From: Branchiostoma floridae
Lineage: Eukaryota; Chordata; Leptocardii; Amphioxiformes; Branchiostomatidae
Length of the DNA: 64,000 nucleotides
Direction of reading: 5' to 3'
Assembly: GCF_000003815.2 (NCBI RefSeq)
Contig: NC_049993.1
Span: forward strand, 9,776,624 to 9,840,623
Positions 12,301 through 21,300 of the stretch are shown here, piece after piece; the stretch's first letter is position 1, and each line of letters starts with the position of its first letter. Below the pieces are notes generated by a model that saw only the letters and a program-made list of their open reading frames with translations, had not been told where the DNA came from and searched no databases. The position numbers and the translations under genes are program-made.

Positions 12301-14778
12301 CTGGGCCCTATTGAAAACCAGTTTCTCTAAACTGAATAGGCCACCCAGGCGTTTGAAAATAAACAAACAAACAAACAAAGTGCCTCATACATGTATAATC
12401 AAGCAATACATTTTGTTTCAACACTGCATTTTCTCATTTTTGTTAAGAAAATGTATATGAAGCAGTATGATCCACTTTAAGCTAGCCTTCAGTAAGCTGT
12501 TAACCAAGTTGTCAAGATAACACTGAACACATTACAATACAACATGCGTACTCAACAGAAGAATGTCCTTTCCTTTAACCTATGTTTGTGTTGTTGACAG
12601 ACGGAGGAAAGTTCCACCAGTGAGAAGCTGGATTTTAAGCTCTACCTGCCGTGTACAGCATTCCTCATCGCCACGCCCTGCTCTAGGTTTGTCTCAGAAT
12701 TTTTTGAGAGGTTAAATCGTGGCAGTTTTCCCCACAAAACTCTTGTAGATTTGACAATTTTTGGTATTGCCATGCCCTGCTCTAGGTTTGTCTCGCGCTG
12801 TTATTGAGAGGTTAAATCGTGGCAGTTTTCCCCACAAAATTCTTGTAGATTTGACAATTTTTGGTATTGCCATGCCCTGTTCTAGGTTTGTCTCAAGCTT
12901 TTATATAGAGATTAAAATTTGACAGTTTTCTTTACAAAATTCTCATGGATTTGACAATTTTTGACATTGCCATGCCCTGTTCTAGGTTTGTCTCACGCTG
13001 TTATTGAGAGGTTAAAATGTGTGAGTTTTCCTCACAATATTTCTGTGAATTTGACAATCTATTGTGTTCAAAATTATCATTATTTTCAATTATACAATGT
13101 TCTCCAGTAGGATTGTATGTGGTCAAGAAAGTAGTTTTTTTTTTCATTCAAAATCATTAAATAACAGTGTATTTTTTTTTAGTTCACAGAAGATACAGTT
13201 GATACCAATAAGATATTTTTGTCCCTATCAACAAAATTTATTAAACTCCTCTAATTGTTGTCATTGCAAAAATATATGCAAACAAGCTTAATTTTGCCCT
13301 CCTATTTTATTTGCAGTGATGCCTTTGCCCGACTGCTGCAAGGTGGAGACCTCAGCTCCAAGTACTCCATCAAACTGCCCAACAGCGGAGTTCCCTTCTC
13401 TCATATCCTGGCTAAGGTCTGCTTCTACGGGCACTTTGCAAGTAAGTCTTTCTCATATGTGTGCCAAACGTCATTAAGTTGAAGCTTAGTCTGGAAGCTG
13501 AGGGGTTCATATTGATGCAGGTTATATAGGTTTGGGGCGGAAAAGAATCGACCGCCATAAATTTGCATGGTGAATGGCTGGCAGTGGGCAGAGGCACCAC
13601 TCCCGAACCGCTACCCGGCTTTGTGGCCCCTAAGTTGTCGTCAACTTCTCTGTGTAGTGCTACTAGAAGTCATGCAATATGAATACATGTAGTACATTTC
13701 AGTATCTGATAAACATTTGATACATTATAGTTAAGATACAGATGGTTCTTTTTATCTGAGTTACAAAGGGGAAGTGTTTGTGTGGTTCTATTTACAAAGG
13801 GGAAGTGTTTGTGTGGTTCTATTTTCGCATATGTTGCTCTGACCTCTTCAAAGCACCACTGCAAACATTTCATATTTTACATTATACTGATATTGAATAT
13901 ACTCCTCAACCAAAGCTTGCATTTAGGTTGTCTAAAGGTTGCACATATGCACATGTACATGTAGTTGCATTCTCTACTTTGTCACTCAAGGCCATCGTAC
14001 TGCCTGCCTGTCTGTCTGTCTGTCTGTCGTTGTGTACAAAATGTATGTCTTTGACTTACGCAAAAGTTGTGAAGTCTGCCATCTCTGATTGCCATGTTTT
14101 GGTTTGTGTTTTCCCTACAGTTGTAGAACAGATTGACCAGAGTGCTTCCCTGTACAGCTGCTCTACACAAGGCCATCACATCTGTCTGCTTGTCAAGGCA
14201 AATGTAAGTAGGACTGTGTACCAAACCATGTTAAGGTGCAACTGTTACATATTCAGGTACTAATACAGAAGCATGCAGTAATTTGGCAGCAGGTGTAGAC
14301 CTGGATCTGTACCAAATCAGGTGAACATGTTTGGCCTTTTATATTTGTAAGTTATGAAGGTAAATATTGCAGTCTTTTATTTGTACTGGTAAATTGTCAT
14401 CTTTGTATGAATATTTGCATGGATGTATTTTTCTATCAAAGTAGGAGTATTTACACAGTTTGTCAATTGATCAATTATTCAATCTTAATTTGATCAACAT
14501 AGCAATGCAATGCAGTGATTACAAACTTCTTTTTGAAGTGCTGTTGTCAAAATTGCCATCATTGAGATATGATTTACGCATCCTTAGTTTAATATGGTAT
14601 CCCTTCTTCATTGTTTTAATTTTAGCAGACAGTTCAAATGATGTTTTGCTGGTATACTGACATGAATCCTTTCCTGTCTTTGTCCCAGGGTGGTGGTGAT
14701 GTCTCCATCGATGGGAAGTGCGCAGATGGCTCGCTACTGTCTAACGTCATGGAAGAAATCAAAGTCACTGCCTCATAG
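1..14778 (+). CDS. AP3D1: AP-3 complex subunit delta-1, 5'-partial, 22 exons in window
   Basis: This is the large delta chain of the AP-3 adaptor, which sorts membrane cargo from endosomes to lysosomes and lysosome-related organelles. Exons (all +): 1-152, 1201-1327, 1892-2158, 2545-2685, 3192-3358, 3625-3685, 4052-4120, 4636-4717, 5631-5797, 6460-6542, 6956-7100, 7426-7611, 7964-8002, 8140-8202, 8563-8730, 10270-10455, 11637-11688, 11843-11931, 12601-12686, 13317-13441, 14121-14203, 14689-14778. Each junction has AG/GT and matching phase, and the total of 2628 nt equals 875 codons plus stop. Stretches such as EVLYAAAWIAGEFSEHL, DIPVANIDLSVPL and HDGVPVPFQLPP are near-identical to the vertebrate protein as I know it. 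The amino-terminal part lies before position 1. Exon edges were placed by eye; the exon list is firm, individual edges could be off by a codon. Confidence 0.96.
168..560. mobile_element. TA-flanked foldback (MITE-like) element in AP3D1 intron 1
   Basis: The ends are inverted (GGGCTGTGTACCTAAA at 168, its complement ending at 560) and a TA sits on each side (166-167, 561-562). The interior has arrays of GTACCT and its complement, so most of the element can fold back. TA flanks are typical of Tc1/mariner-type MITEs. It starts 15 nt after the donor of exon 1. Confidence 0.65.
2160..2340 (+). repeat. Dispersed repeat, also at 38560-39160
   Basis: Starts with CTGTATCTGTATAGCCGGTA and continues CTTCACAGGCAC…CTGGTAATATT…GAACGACCTAACCT. 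The same string of landmarks occurs at 38560-38654 and 39083-39160, where it is split by an inserted element. A weaker relative is at about 1025-1110. Nature unknown. Confidence 0.55.
2950..3175. repeat. Imperfect inverted repeat with TTCGCGGT motifs, AP3D1 intron 4
   Basis: Three TTCGCGGT boxes on + and complementary ACCGCGAA on the right side, with ATGCATTTAA versus TGCATTTACAG at the ends. It looks like a short foldback element directly before the acceptor of exon 5. Confidence 0.45.
3625..8730 (+). CDS. AP3D1: AP3D1 exons 6-15: hinge, with Lys/Glu-rich blocks
   Basis: These ten exons encode the flexible hinge. Exon 8 carries the conserved DIPVANIDLSVPL motif. Exons 9, 11, 12 and 15 are strongly charged: exon 9 has RKREKKRRHGKKSKRRHK, exon 11 KDKEKEKKKKEKEKK, exon 12 KSKKEKKRNKSG, exon 15 HKKKKEKKAKKEKKEKKDKK. 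Exon 10 has the conserved LLDIDLD before PLEADEKLPV of exon 11. Exon 13 is a 39-nt microexon encoding DDLDFWLSGQDAP, and exon 14 a 63-nt acidic exon; both are in phase 0 and could be skipped without a frame change. Such low-complexity Lys-rich blocks are usual in the AP-3 delta hinge and vary in length between species. Confidence 0.92.
5806..6060 (+). mobile_element. tRNA-derived SINE fragments, AP3D1 intron 9
   Basis: The string GAGATCTAGAGGTTCTGGGTT occurs at about 5803 and again at about 5957, the second followed by CGAATCC (B-box GGTTCGAATCC). The SINE at 39205 has the same segment. The first copy begins within 10 nt of the donor of exon 9. Confidence 0.55.
9095..9620 (+). repeat. Two ~246-bp tandem copies rich in octamer ATGCAAAT, AP3D1 intron 15
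   Basis: TAATTATGCAAATGAG (9173, 9419) and TAATTATGCAAATTAG (9301, 9547) recur at a 246-bp period with CTATCTACATACC-AA-AATCATGA between them. Six perfect octamers lie here: forward 9178, 9306, 9424, 9552; reverse 9323, 9441. Confidence 0.75.
9655..9990 (+). repeat. Dispersed repeat with CCGCTAGGGGG boxes and TCGAGTTATGCT tail
   Basis: Two CCGCTAGGGGG boxes (about 9711, 9842) are followed by ACCAAATATCATCTGGATCC and TTCTCGAGTTATGCT. A related tail lies at 42800-42930. Probably the 3' part of an old interspersed element. Confidence 0.5.
10270..14778 (+). CDS. AP3D1: AP3D1 exons 16-22: ear (appendage) domain and stop
   Basis: The last seven exons encode the C-terminal ear. Exon 16 starts PMSSYRLLAEDSNIKMTYE and ends VMDSLNTKMDRL; exon 17 gives HDGVPVPFQLPP; exon 18 QFAFQVQSINVAQKLRGTL; exon 19 EKLDFKLYLPCTAFL; exon 20 SDAFARLLQGGDLSS; exon 21 CSTQGHHICLLVKAN; exon 22 VSIDGKCADGSLLSNVMEEI followed by a TAG at 14776-14778. 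The order and wording match vertebrate AP3D1 to its C-terminus, so no exon appears lost. Introns 16 and 19 contain tandem copies of the 3' ends of exons 16 and 19 with their donors. Confidence 0.95.
10392..11570 (+). repeat. Tandem array of exon-16 3' end plus donor (about 8 x ~151 bp)
   Basis: Starting inside exon 16 (CACCACCTCAAGTC), a unit holding the last ~60 coding bases, the donor GTATGTAA and ~90 nt of intron recurs near 10546, 10700, 10852, 11004, 11154, 11305 and, degenerate, 11500. The exon part is highly conserved between copies (GACTCACTCAACACCAAGAT). Only the first copy belongs to the full exon. Confidence 0.9.
12005..12378 (+). mobile_element. Non-LTR retrotransposon 3' end with (AAAC)n tail, AP3D1 intron 18
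   Basis: A broken frame reading THWNSLPADI resembles the WNSLP end of CR1/L2-type LINE proteins. A 3' UTR follows, ending in AAATAAACAAACAAACAAAC at about 12357-12378. The same tail type is at 62210. Confidence 0.5.
12672..13060 (+). repeat. Tandem array of exon-19 3' end plus donor (4 x 100 bp)
   Basis: CCCTGCTCTAG followed by GTTTGTCTC recurs at 12676, 12775, 12875 and 12975. The first copy is the true end of exon 19; the unit then covers about 88 nt of intron (GAGAGGTTAAA, GATTTGACAAT). Confidence 0.9.
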
Positions 14779-16412
14779 TAACATCAATCTTTCACTGCTC
14801 CATAGTATCCATAGCAATGTCAACAAAAATAAAGGATCAAATCCACACAGAATCAAATTAAATCCACTCAGCATTACTGAATAGATACTAACGATTCAGT
14901 TCAGTTCAGTTATCCTAACAATTAATGCAAGGATAAAGTGTTCAAATCATCATTCTTTCATCCTTCCTTTTGAACATTCTATAATTGTTTCTTCAACTGT
15001 CAAATGATGACCATTTTTATCAGGTTGTTAAATTGTAGGACACTAAAAAAAAGCTCTTTTCCCTTTTCTGGGGGGAAAACTGTACTATTGGCTCTAAAAT
15101 GGTACCATATTTGCAGTGATGGAAGACACTACTGATCCAGTTAAGTTCCTTCCTCCTTTGTTAGGTGGCACACTTAATGTTTGGGACCGGACAAGGTCTT
15201 CACTGTGCTCAATGGCAGATACAAGTTCACCCTTTTCCAGTCCAATGTCCTCCTCCTTTTTTCTTTCACCATGAGAGGACAACACAGTCTTGTTTCTGTA
15301 GTAGGACCATTGCAGAGATTTTCTCATGTGTTATGACATGACCAACAGTTGGTTGTTCACAGGCAGCCAATTTGGTTCTTGCAATCATCCAATAGTTACC
15401 AAGCCTTTTCTTACTTCGTACTAAAGTGCACATGTTGCATACTAAAGTGCACATGTTGCAAAAAATAGGTAATCAAGGTTTAACGTCGCTGCAATTTTCC
15501 AGAACTCCTTGAGAATATGCTACTGACTGACTGGCAGTTAGACAGTCATTAGCTACAAAAAGGTCAGTATCAAACTTAAGGAAAGATCAACTTGAGAATG
15601 TCAGGATTTTCAGGTATTCAAAGAATGTAATTCTTCAAGAGGTCCCATTCGAAATGCTTAAAATAGCCCATGCCTTTTCTGATATACAGGTATTCGACAT
15701 CACTGAACATGAAATTGTTAGTGATGTTCTTGATTTAAAAACTTGAGAGTCTGGCTCAAATACTGTTTCTCTGTTTTCAGTTTTTTGTGATTGTGTCCTA
15801 GTAACAGTAACATTCACAGTTTAGGAAGAACTTTCCATTTCTTATGAAAAGAGCAAAGAAGCTGCCATAAATAGTTTCATCATGCACGTTAGGAATTAAA
15901 TTGGATGTAGTTTCGTTGGGTACACAACCTTAAGTTTGTCACAAAGAACTTTGGTTGTGGTGAAATAACTGTGCTATCCTCTAAACAGTATGTTATCATA
16001 AGAAAAATATGGTTTTTCTGTCCAAGAAAACTGTCGGAAAGGAGCAAAGAAATTTCTTCTCTGTGGATGTATGGTGTATTGAATGTAAGGAACACTTGAC
16101 CAGAGGTTATGTATTCTACATACAAGTGCCAAGTACCGGGCTGCTAGATAAAGTCTAAATAGATGACAGGATGGAATGCAAACTATTAGATTTATGTAAT
16201 TGTGGAGAGAAAATACTACTTGGTCTTGGAGACAGTGTAGGTTCTTACCTAGCTTTTACACCTGCAAATTTGATGAGAACAAATTAGGAATTGATAATGC
16301 ACATGGTAATAGCAATGATATGCTTCCACTGCGTCCTACTATGTGCACTAGATTGTATATAATGTAAATGTAATGATTCAATCTGGAGGAGAAGACTGAA
16401 GAGAATAATAAA
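14779..16412 (+). other. AP3D1: Probable AP3D1 3'-UTR region with candidate poly(A) signals
   Basis: AATAAA occurs at 14828-14833, 50 nt after the stop, and again at 16407-16412. Either could end the transcript. No conserved open frame is visible between them; the small minus-strand frames here have no splice context or recognisable protein. Confidence 0.4.
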
Positions 16413-18081
16413 TATTCAAGAGGCTACAGGTGACTTCAATGTTGTATTTCACAAGGAAAACATACAGATGTCCATGACAATTTTTATAGGTAAAAGGACA
16501 CTTGCACTCAAACCATTCCACAAAGGGTCAATAACTGATTTATATATACATGGAATATGCTGTTGTTTTTTACAACTGTCAGTGCATTCTAGTTGTACTT
16601 ATAGAAGTGTTGTGATTTAGAGAAAAACATGATAGGGTTACTATAATTATACTAGGTTCAATATCTATACAAGGCCACTTCAAGTTTATTGTACACATTT
16701 AGATGATATCTATCAACGAACTCTTACACAATTGAAAGTAATCACTTATGACAAAGTGCACTTAATGTCTATCCAAATGACTCAAGACCACACACAGATA
16801 TAACGTTATGTGAAGATTGTTATGCTTCCTTATCTACCTGTAAAGGCAGGAGAATTTGGGGGTGGGTGGGTGCAAGATGGCTAGGTCATAGTGAGTACAC
16901 CATGTTATACAATCAGATACGATCTGTCATCTGGTGACTATTCCTGACAATATACAAAATATAAAGTGCTGTACAAACTTTGATATCACATCATAACACA
17001 TCAATGGATAAGTTTTCTTGATGCTGGAAACATCAGCCCCATTCCCTTGTCACTACATCAAATGCTGTGTTACACACTGGCCTCACCATCCTAAAGTTGG
17101 GTATCAACAGTATATCATGATAGGTACATACTGGGTATATAATATCTATTACAGTAAAGTATACAGTGCAATGTACCGTGAAATCTACCATTAGAAACAT
17201 TTTAGCAAATCTGGTGCTGATTGCCACTCATACCTGTCCTTGGTGCTGAACACAATCAAAAACTAGACACTAGACTTTCCTTGGTGCTAAATACAATCCA
17301 AACATCGACAAACACACCTTTCCTTGGGGGCCGAACACCATCCAGGCAGGTAAACACACCTGGTCCTGAACACCATCCATGCACAAACATACCTGTCCTT
17401 GGTGCTGAAGACAGTCCAAACATACACAGACTTTCCTTGGTGCAAAATACAATCCAAACATCGACAAACATAACATACCTGTCCTTGGCACTGAACAACA
17501 TAAACAGGCAGTAAAACATAGCTGTCTCTTTCTGAAATATTACCAATGCAGTATATCCAATGCAAACTTCAACACTACATATATAGTCGACACTACCCAT
17601 CTCCATGCAATCCTATTTCCGATATCAAGTGGTCAATGTGAAAAATACACTGTGCTGAACCCACGTCCACACACAAACATAGCAATCACTAGTCGTATTT
17701 TTACCGCTACCCAACGCAACCGTCACACCGCACTCATTGTCAATACCGCTGATACTTTTTATGCATGCCTATTCCATGTGACTGCTTATCTTAACCTCTG
17801 TAGTGATGTACATAGTACTGGTACGACCGCTACCCACATTTTGACGTAAATGTTAACATCAAAACCGGTGTACCATTGTCATCACTGCCGGTACTCGTAC
17901 ATGCCTTGTTCGTCTAACTGCCTGTCTTAACCTCTGTAGTGATGTACATATTCAGAGGCGCTGTAGTCGTACTGGTACGACCGCTACCCAACTTTTGGCG
18001 TAGCTGTTAACACCACACCCGGGGTACCCATTGTCAACACTACCGGTATTCATGGCTTGCCTGGTTTGTGTGACTGCTTGT
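16413..18081. other. Gene-poor spacer between AP3D1 and the minus-strand GPCR
   Basis: The two genes are convergent. I see no gene here. The stretch holds a minisatellite (17228-17515) and extra copies of the receptor's terminal-exon end (about 17700-18081), both described separately. Confidence 0.6.
17228..17515 (-). repeat. Minisatellite, unit CCTTGGTGCTGAACACCATCC, reverse orientation
   Basis: About seven irregular units of roughly 40 bp with the core CCTTGGTGCTGAA and spacers CAAACA. The complement of the 20860-21110 array. Confidence 0.75.
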
Positions 18082-18150
18082 CTAAACCTCTGTAGTGATG
18101 CACATGTTTGGGGGCGCTGTAGTCGTACTGGTGCGACCGTAGCTGGTGAC
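17700..18150 (-). repeat. Tandem copies of the receptor terminal-exon 3' end
   Basis: The end of the coding exon plus flank is present three times, anchored at 18087, 17931 and 17795 (spacing 156 and 136). The copies keep the coding-like segment (minus strand ITTEV context), but in the two outer copies the stop GTTTAG reads GTTAAG. Only the proximal copy is joined to the reading frame. Confidence 0.75.
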
Positions 18151-18336
18151 AGAGATGCGCGAAGGCGCGGTGCCGGTGCTAGCCCGGCTAATACGGGTTG
18201 TCCCCGCATCGGTCAGTCCACTCACCGTGGCCGTGATGTCCAGTGCCCGGCGTTTTGACGAGCATGTAGTGGTCAGCAGGATGTCCGGAGTGCCTTGGCG
18301 TCCAATGGCTTTCTTTTTGCAGTTCGAAGACATTGT
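18082..18336 (-). CDS. Minus-strand GPCR terminal exon: cytoplasmic tail ending TTEV
   Basis: A polypyrimidine tract and CAG precede 18336. The frame joins in phase 0 to exon 5 (…RQSFKD) and reads TMSSNCKKKAIGRQG, later Ser/Thr-rich (TRISRASTGTAPSRISVTSY), to stop TAG at 18082. A Cys about 18 residues after NPxxY could be palmitoylated. The last residues T-T-E-V fit a class I PDZ ligand (S/T-x-hydrophobic). The end of this exon is copied twice more downstream. Support is splice phase plus tail composition, with no homologous text, so somewhat less firm than the TM exons. Confidence 0.75.
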   Translation of the reverse strand, partial: TMSSNCKKKAIGRQGTPDILLTTTCSSKRRALDITATVSGLTDAGTTRISRASTGTAPSRISVTSYGRTSTTTAPPNMCITTEV

Positions 18337-21300
18337 CTGCGATGGAAAAAATGTACTTCTTTAGGTCAATTGAAGTTGCTTACCATATTCTGAGTCTTAT
18401 TCTGTAGTTTTTCAGTAGGTACATCACACGTTGATGAGAGCCTGCTCATGAATGTGCATGTGACTGTGGTTATTTTTACCAGGAATGACGCTATATGGCG
18501 TCCCTTTGATTTTCTTTGTTATAATTAACATCGAAGTTTTAAACCTTTCACTTGTGGTTACAGTAAAATTACCAGCAATATATATTACCTATCACTAGCA
18601 AGCAAAAATAAAGCGTGATGAAGTGTAGATTACTTGGCCATTGTATTGATATACACTACTCTTATCTGTACCACACCTGATCATCGTGACTACTTTTAAG
18701 TCCGATGTTCTCTTAGGTAATTTTCCATTAATTACCACCAGTCTGCTTCGACTATTTTCTTCGTGTCTCTGATTGGCGAATCTTGTGAGTGACTAAGATT
18801 TGACTACTTTCAATTTCACAAAGCGGTAAGGTCCAACACTCAGTATTTTCAGCTTTACCGGAAATGACGTAAAAAAATTCAAAGGTTCCAACACTCACGT
18901 CTTTGAAGCTCTGGCGGAAGTGACGTGACATGAAGGCGTAGCAGACGGGGTTGACGCAGCTGTTGAGGTACGTCATGAGGTGAAAGGTGATGTCCATGGC
19001 GTACACCAGCTCCGTGTGCACGTTCACAAGGTTAAACTTCGTCAAGGTCAGGAGGATGAGACGAGGGCACCAGCAGAGCGCGAAGACAAACACTACCACC
19101 AGAAGCATCCGCAAGATCTGCGCGTCAGAGGAAGAATAAGATGATGATGATGATGAACTGGTTTATGTGGTAAACATCACATTAAACTGTACACAACATA
19201 GCCAGGTACATACTAAGATCGCTTAATACGTAAGGCACTATTTACAGACATTCATACAAAAGCGATTTGAAGAAGACCCTTGCGATTTAGCGCCGCCTAT
19301 TGCAAGCTCCTCACAATTCAGCCCCTGGCTGGGAAGAGAGAGTAGTTGGCCCACCCAATAACAATAACAACAACAACAATTAGCCTTACTTTCATCCCTT
19401 CCTCGTCGGCGAGCACGTGTGTAGACTTGTAGAAGTTTCCGGTCATGCTGGACTCCCGCTTTGCAGCCACCCGTCTCACCCTCCTCCTGGCGGCCAGCAC
19501 CTTGTCAGTCTCCTCCGAGGACGTCCTCGGCCTTCCTCGGCACGAGAGCGTCCTGCGGAAACTCCGCAGACGTTCCAACAAGCGGGTTCCTCGATCCTCT
19601 TCTTCAGAGTCTTGCGGCAGGAGGAGCGGGTGGTCCAAGATGTCCGCGTCTGTGTTGCGTCGTTGTTCCAGTCGTTCCTGTCTGCGGCATTCATCCAGCT
19701 CCACCGGGAGGGACTTGTATTTTCTCAACAGATCTTTGGAGGATTTTCGCGCGGGTTTTTCGTCTTCTTCGGCGGACGACAGAGCCTCTTCGCCCGAGTC
19801 TTTTCTCCCACCCTCTGCACTCTCTTCGTTCGAAGCAAGGTGTGGGTTGTTGGAGTTTCTGGGGCTGAGTTCGTATCCCTTGTTAACCTTTCCGATTTCT
19901 ATCTCTAACAATCGGCCACCCTTGCCATTTGGTGTCGGGAGATCGTGGTCGCTGTGCGGCAATGTCAAAAGTTCCTCCACCGTTTCTTGCCGTACGAAAG
20001 AACTGCTGCGTTTTTCATCTTCCACCTCCGCATCTGCCGTCACTCTCTGTCTCAGCACCTTGAAGGAATGATTGTATAATTAATAATTTTTTTTCTAAAA
20101 CATAGCAACCTATGGACTGAATGCTTAAAGTAGGGACAGCGCACGTATTGTCTCTAAGATTGCCTGGCGTGTGTTACGCCGAAGGGTGGATATACCTGCT
20201 ATATAGATACAGATTGCAACTGTAAAACGGAAAAACTTTGCATTTATTTTGGCTGGACCCGTCTTTTGTAAGAGACGTAAATCGGGGTCCCCGTGTTTGA
20301 GGATGTACCTTGCCAACGTTAAAAGGCAGAAGGTTTGCAACCTATTCCTGTAAAAAATACCCTGCTAATGAAACAGCAAGGAACTTGCCGCCCTTTGTGC
20401 TACCAGTCACTACAATGGGCACAGCAACAACAGCAACATACCTTCCTCCGTCTCCTCAGGATCTCCCGGATGATGCGGCCGTACGACAGCCCCATGGTTG
20501 CCATGGGCAACACGAAGAGGAGGAGGAGGCCGTAGATGGAGTAGAGCTGGCGGTGGGTGTCGGTCGGCCACACCTGCTGACAGTGGTAAATGATCTCACC
20601 TGTACCCCAGTCGTACTCTACCAGCGTCTGGAAAGTTGAAAATAAAAACATTTTTGTTTGCTGATATGACATGTGGATGGACCTGTCTCTCAGCCAGGAC
20701 TGGAGGCTATATCAACTTCTAATAACCTTTGACCCGTTGCCTTCGTCACGCTTCAGGAAAGTCACGTGTCCAGCCATTTGAATCCATTTGTCTAATTTGA
20801 ACACAGTCAACCTTTCCCATTACATAATCTGTCAACACAGATGTACTTTCATGGTAATGTGTATATGGTGTTCAGCACCAAGGACAGATATGTTCACCTG
20901 TGTTCATGCTTTTCAGGGACAGGGATGTTTACCAATGTGTGGATGGTATTCAGCACCAAGGACAGGTGTGTTTACCTGTGTGTGGATGGTGTTCAGCACC
21001 AAGGAGAGCATGTTTTCCCGTCTGTGGATGTTGTTCAGCACCAAGGACAGGCATGTTTTCCCGTGTGTGGATGGTGTTCAGCACCAGGGACAGATGTGTT
21101 TGCCTTATACGCTAGACCACAAATTTTATACTGGTTATGGAGGCAGGTGTACGCCATTCATGTGAAAGATCACAGTTCTCCGACAGCCGCTCGCCTCGAA
21201 ACTATAGACCTTGTTGGGCCGTTATATTTCCTACCCTTGGTCCGATCGGGCTGTTTACGGAAGCGAAAAAAATTAAGTTTATGCCAGTGAATATGTACAA

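Noticed and set aside
15094-16125. Several 60-78-codon minus-strand frames after AP3D1
   Set aside because: No splice signals, no recognisable protein, and they lie in the likely 3' UTR of AP3D1.
19417-20071. Three long plus-strand open frames (135-208 codons)
   Set aside because: They are antisense shadows of the GC-rich ICL3 exon of the minus-strand GPCR, whose frame joins TM5 and TM6 in phase.
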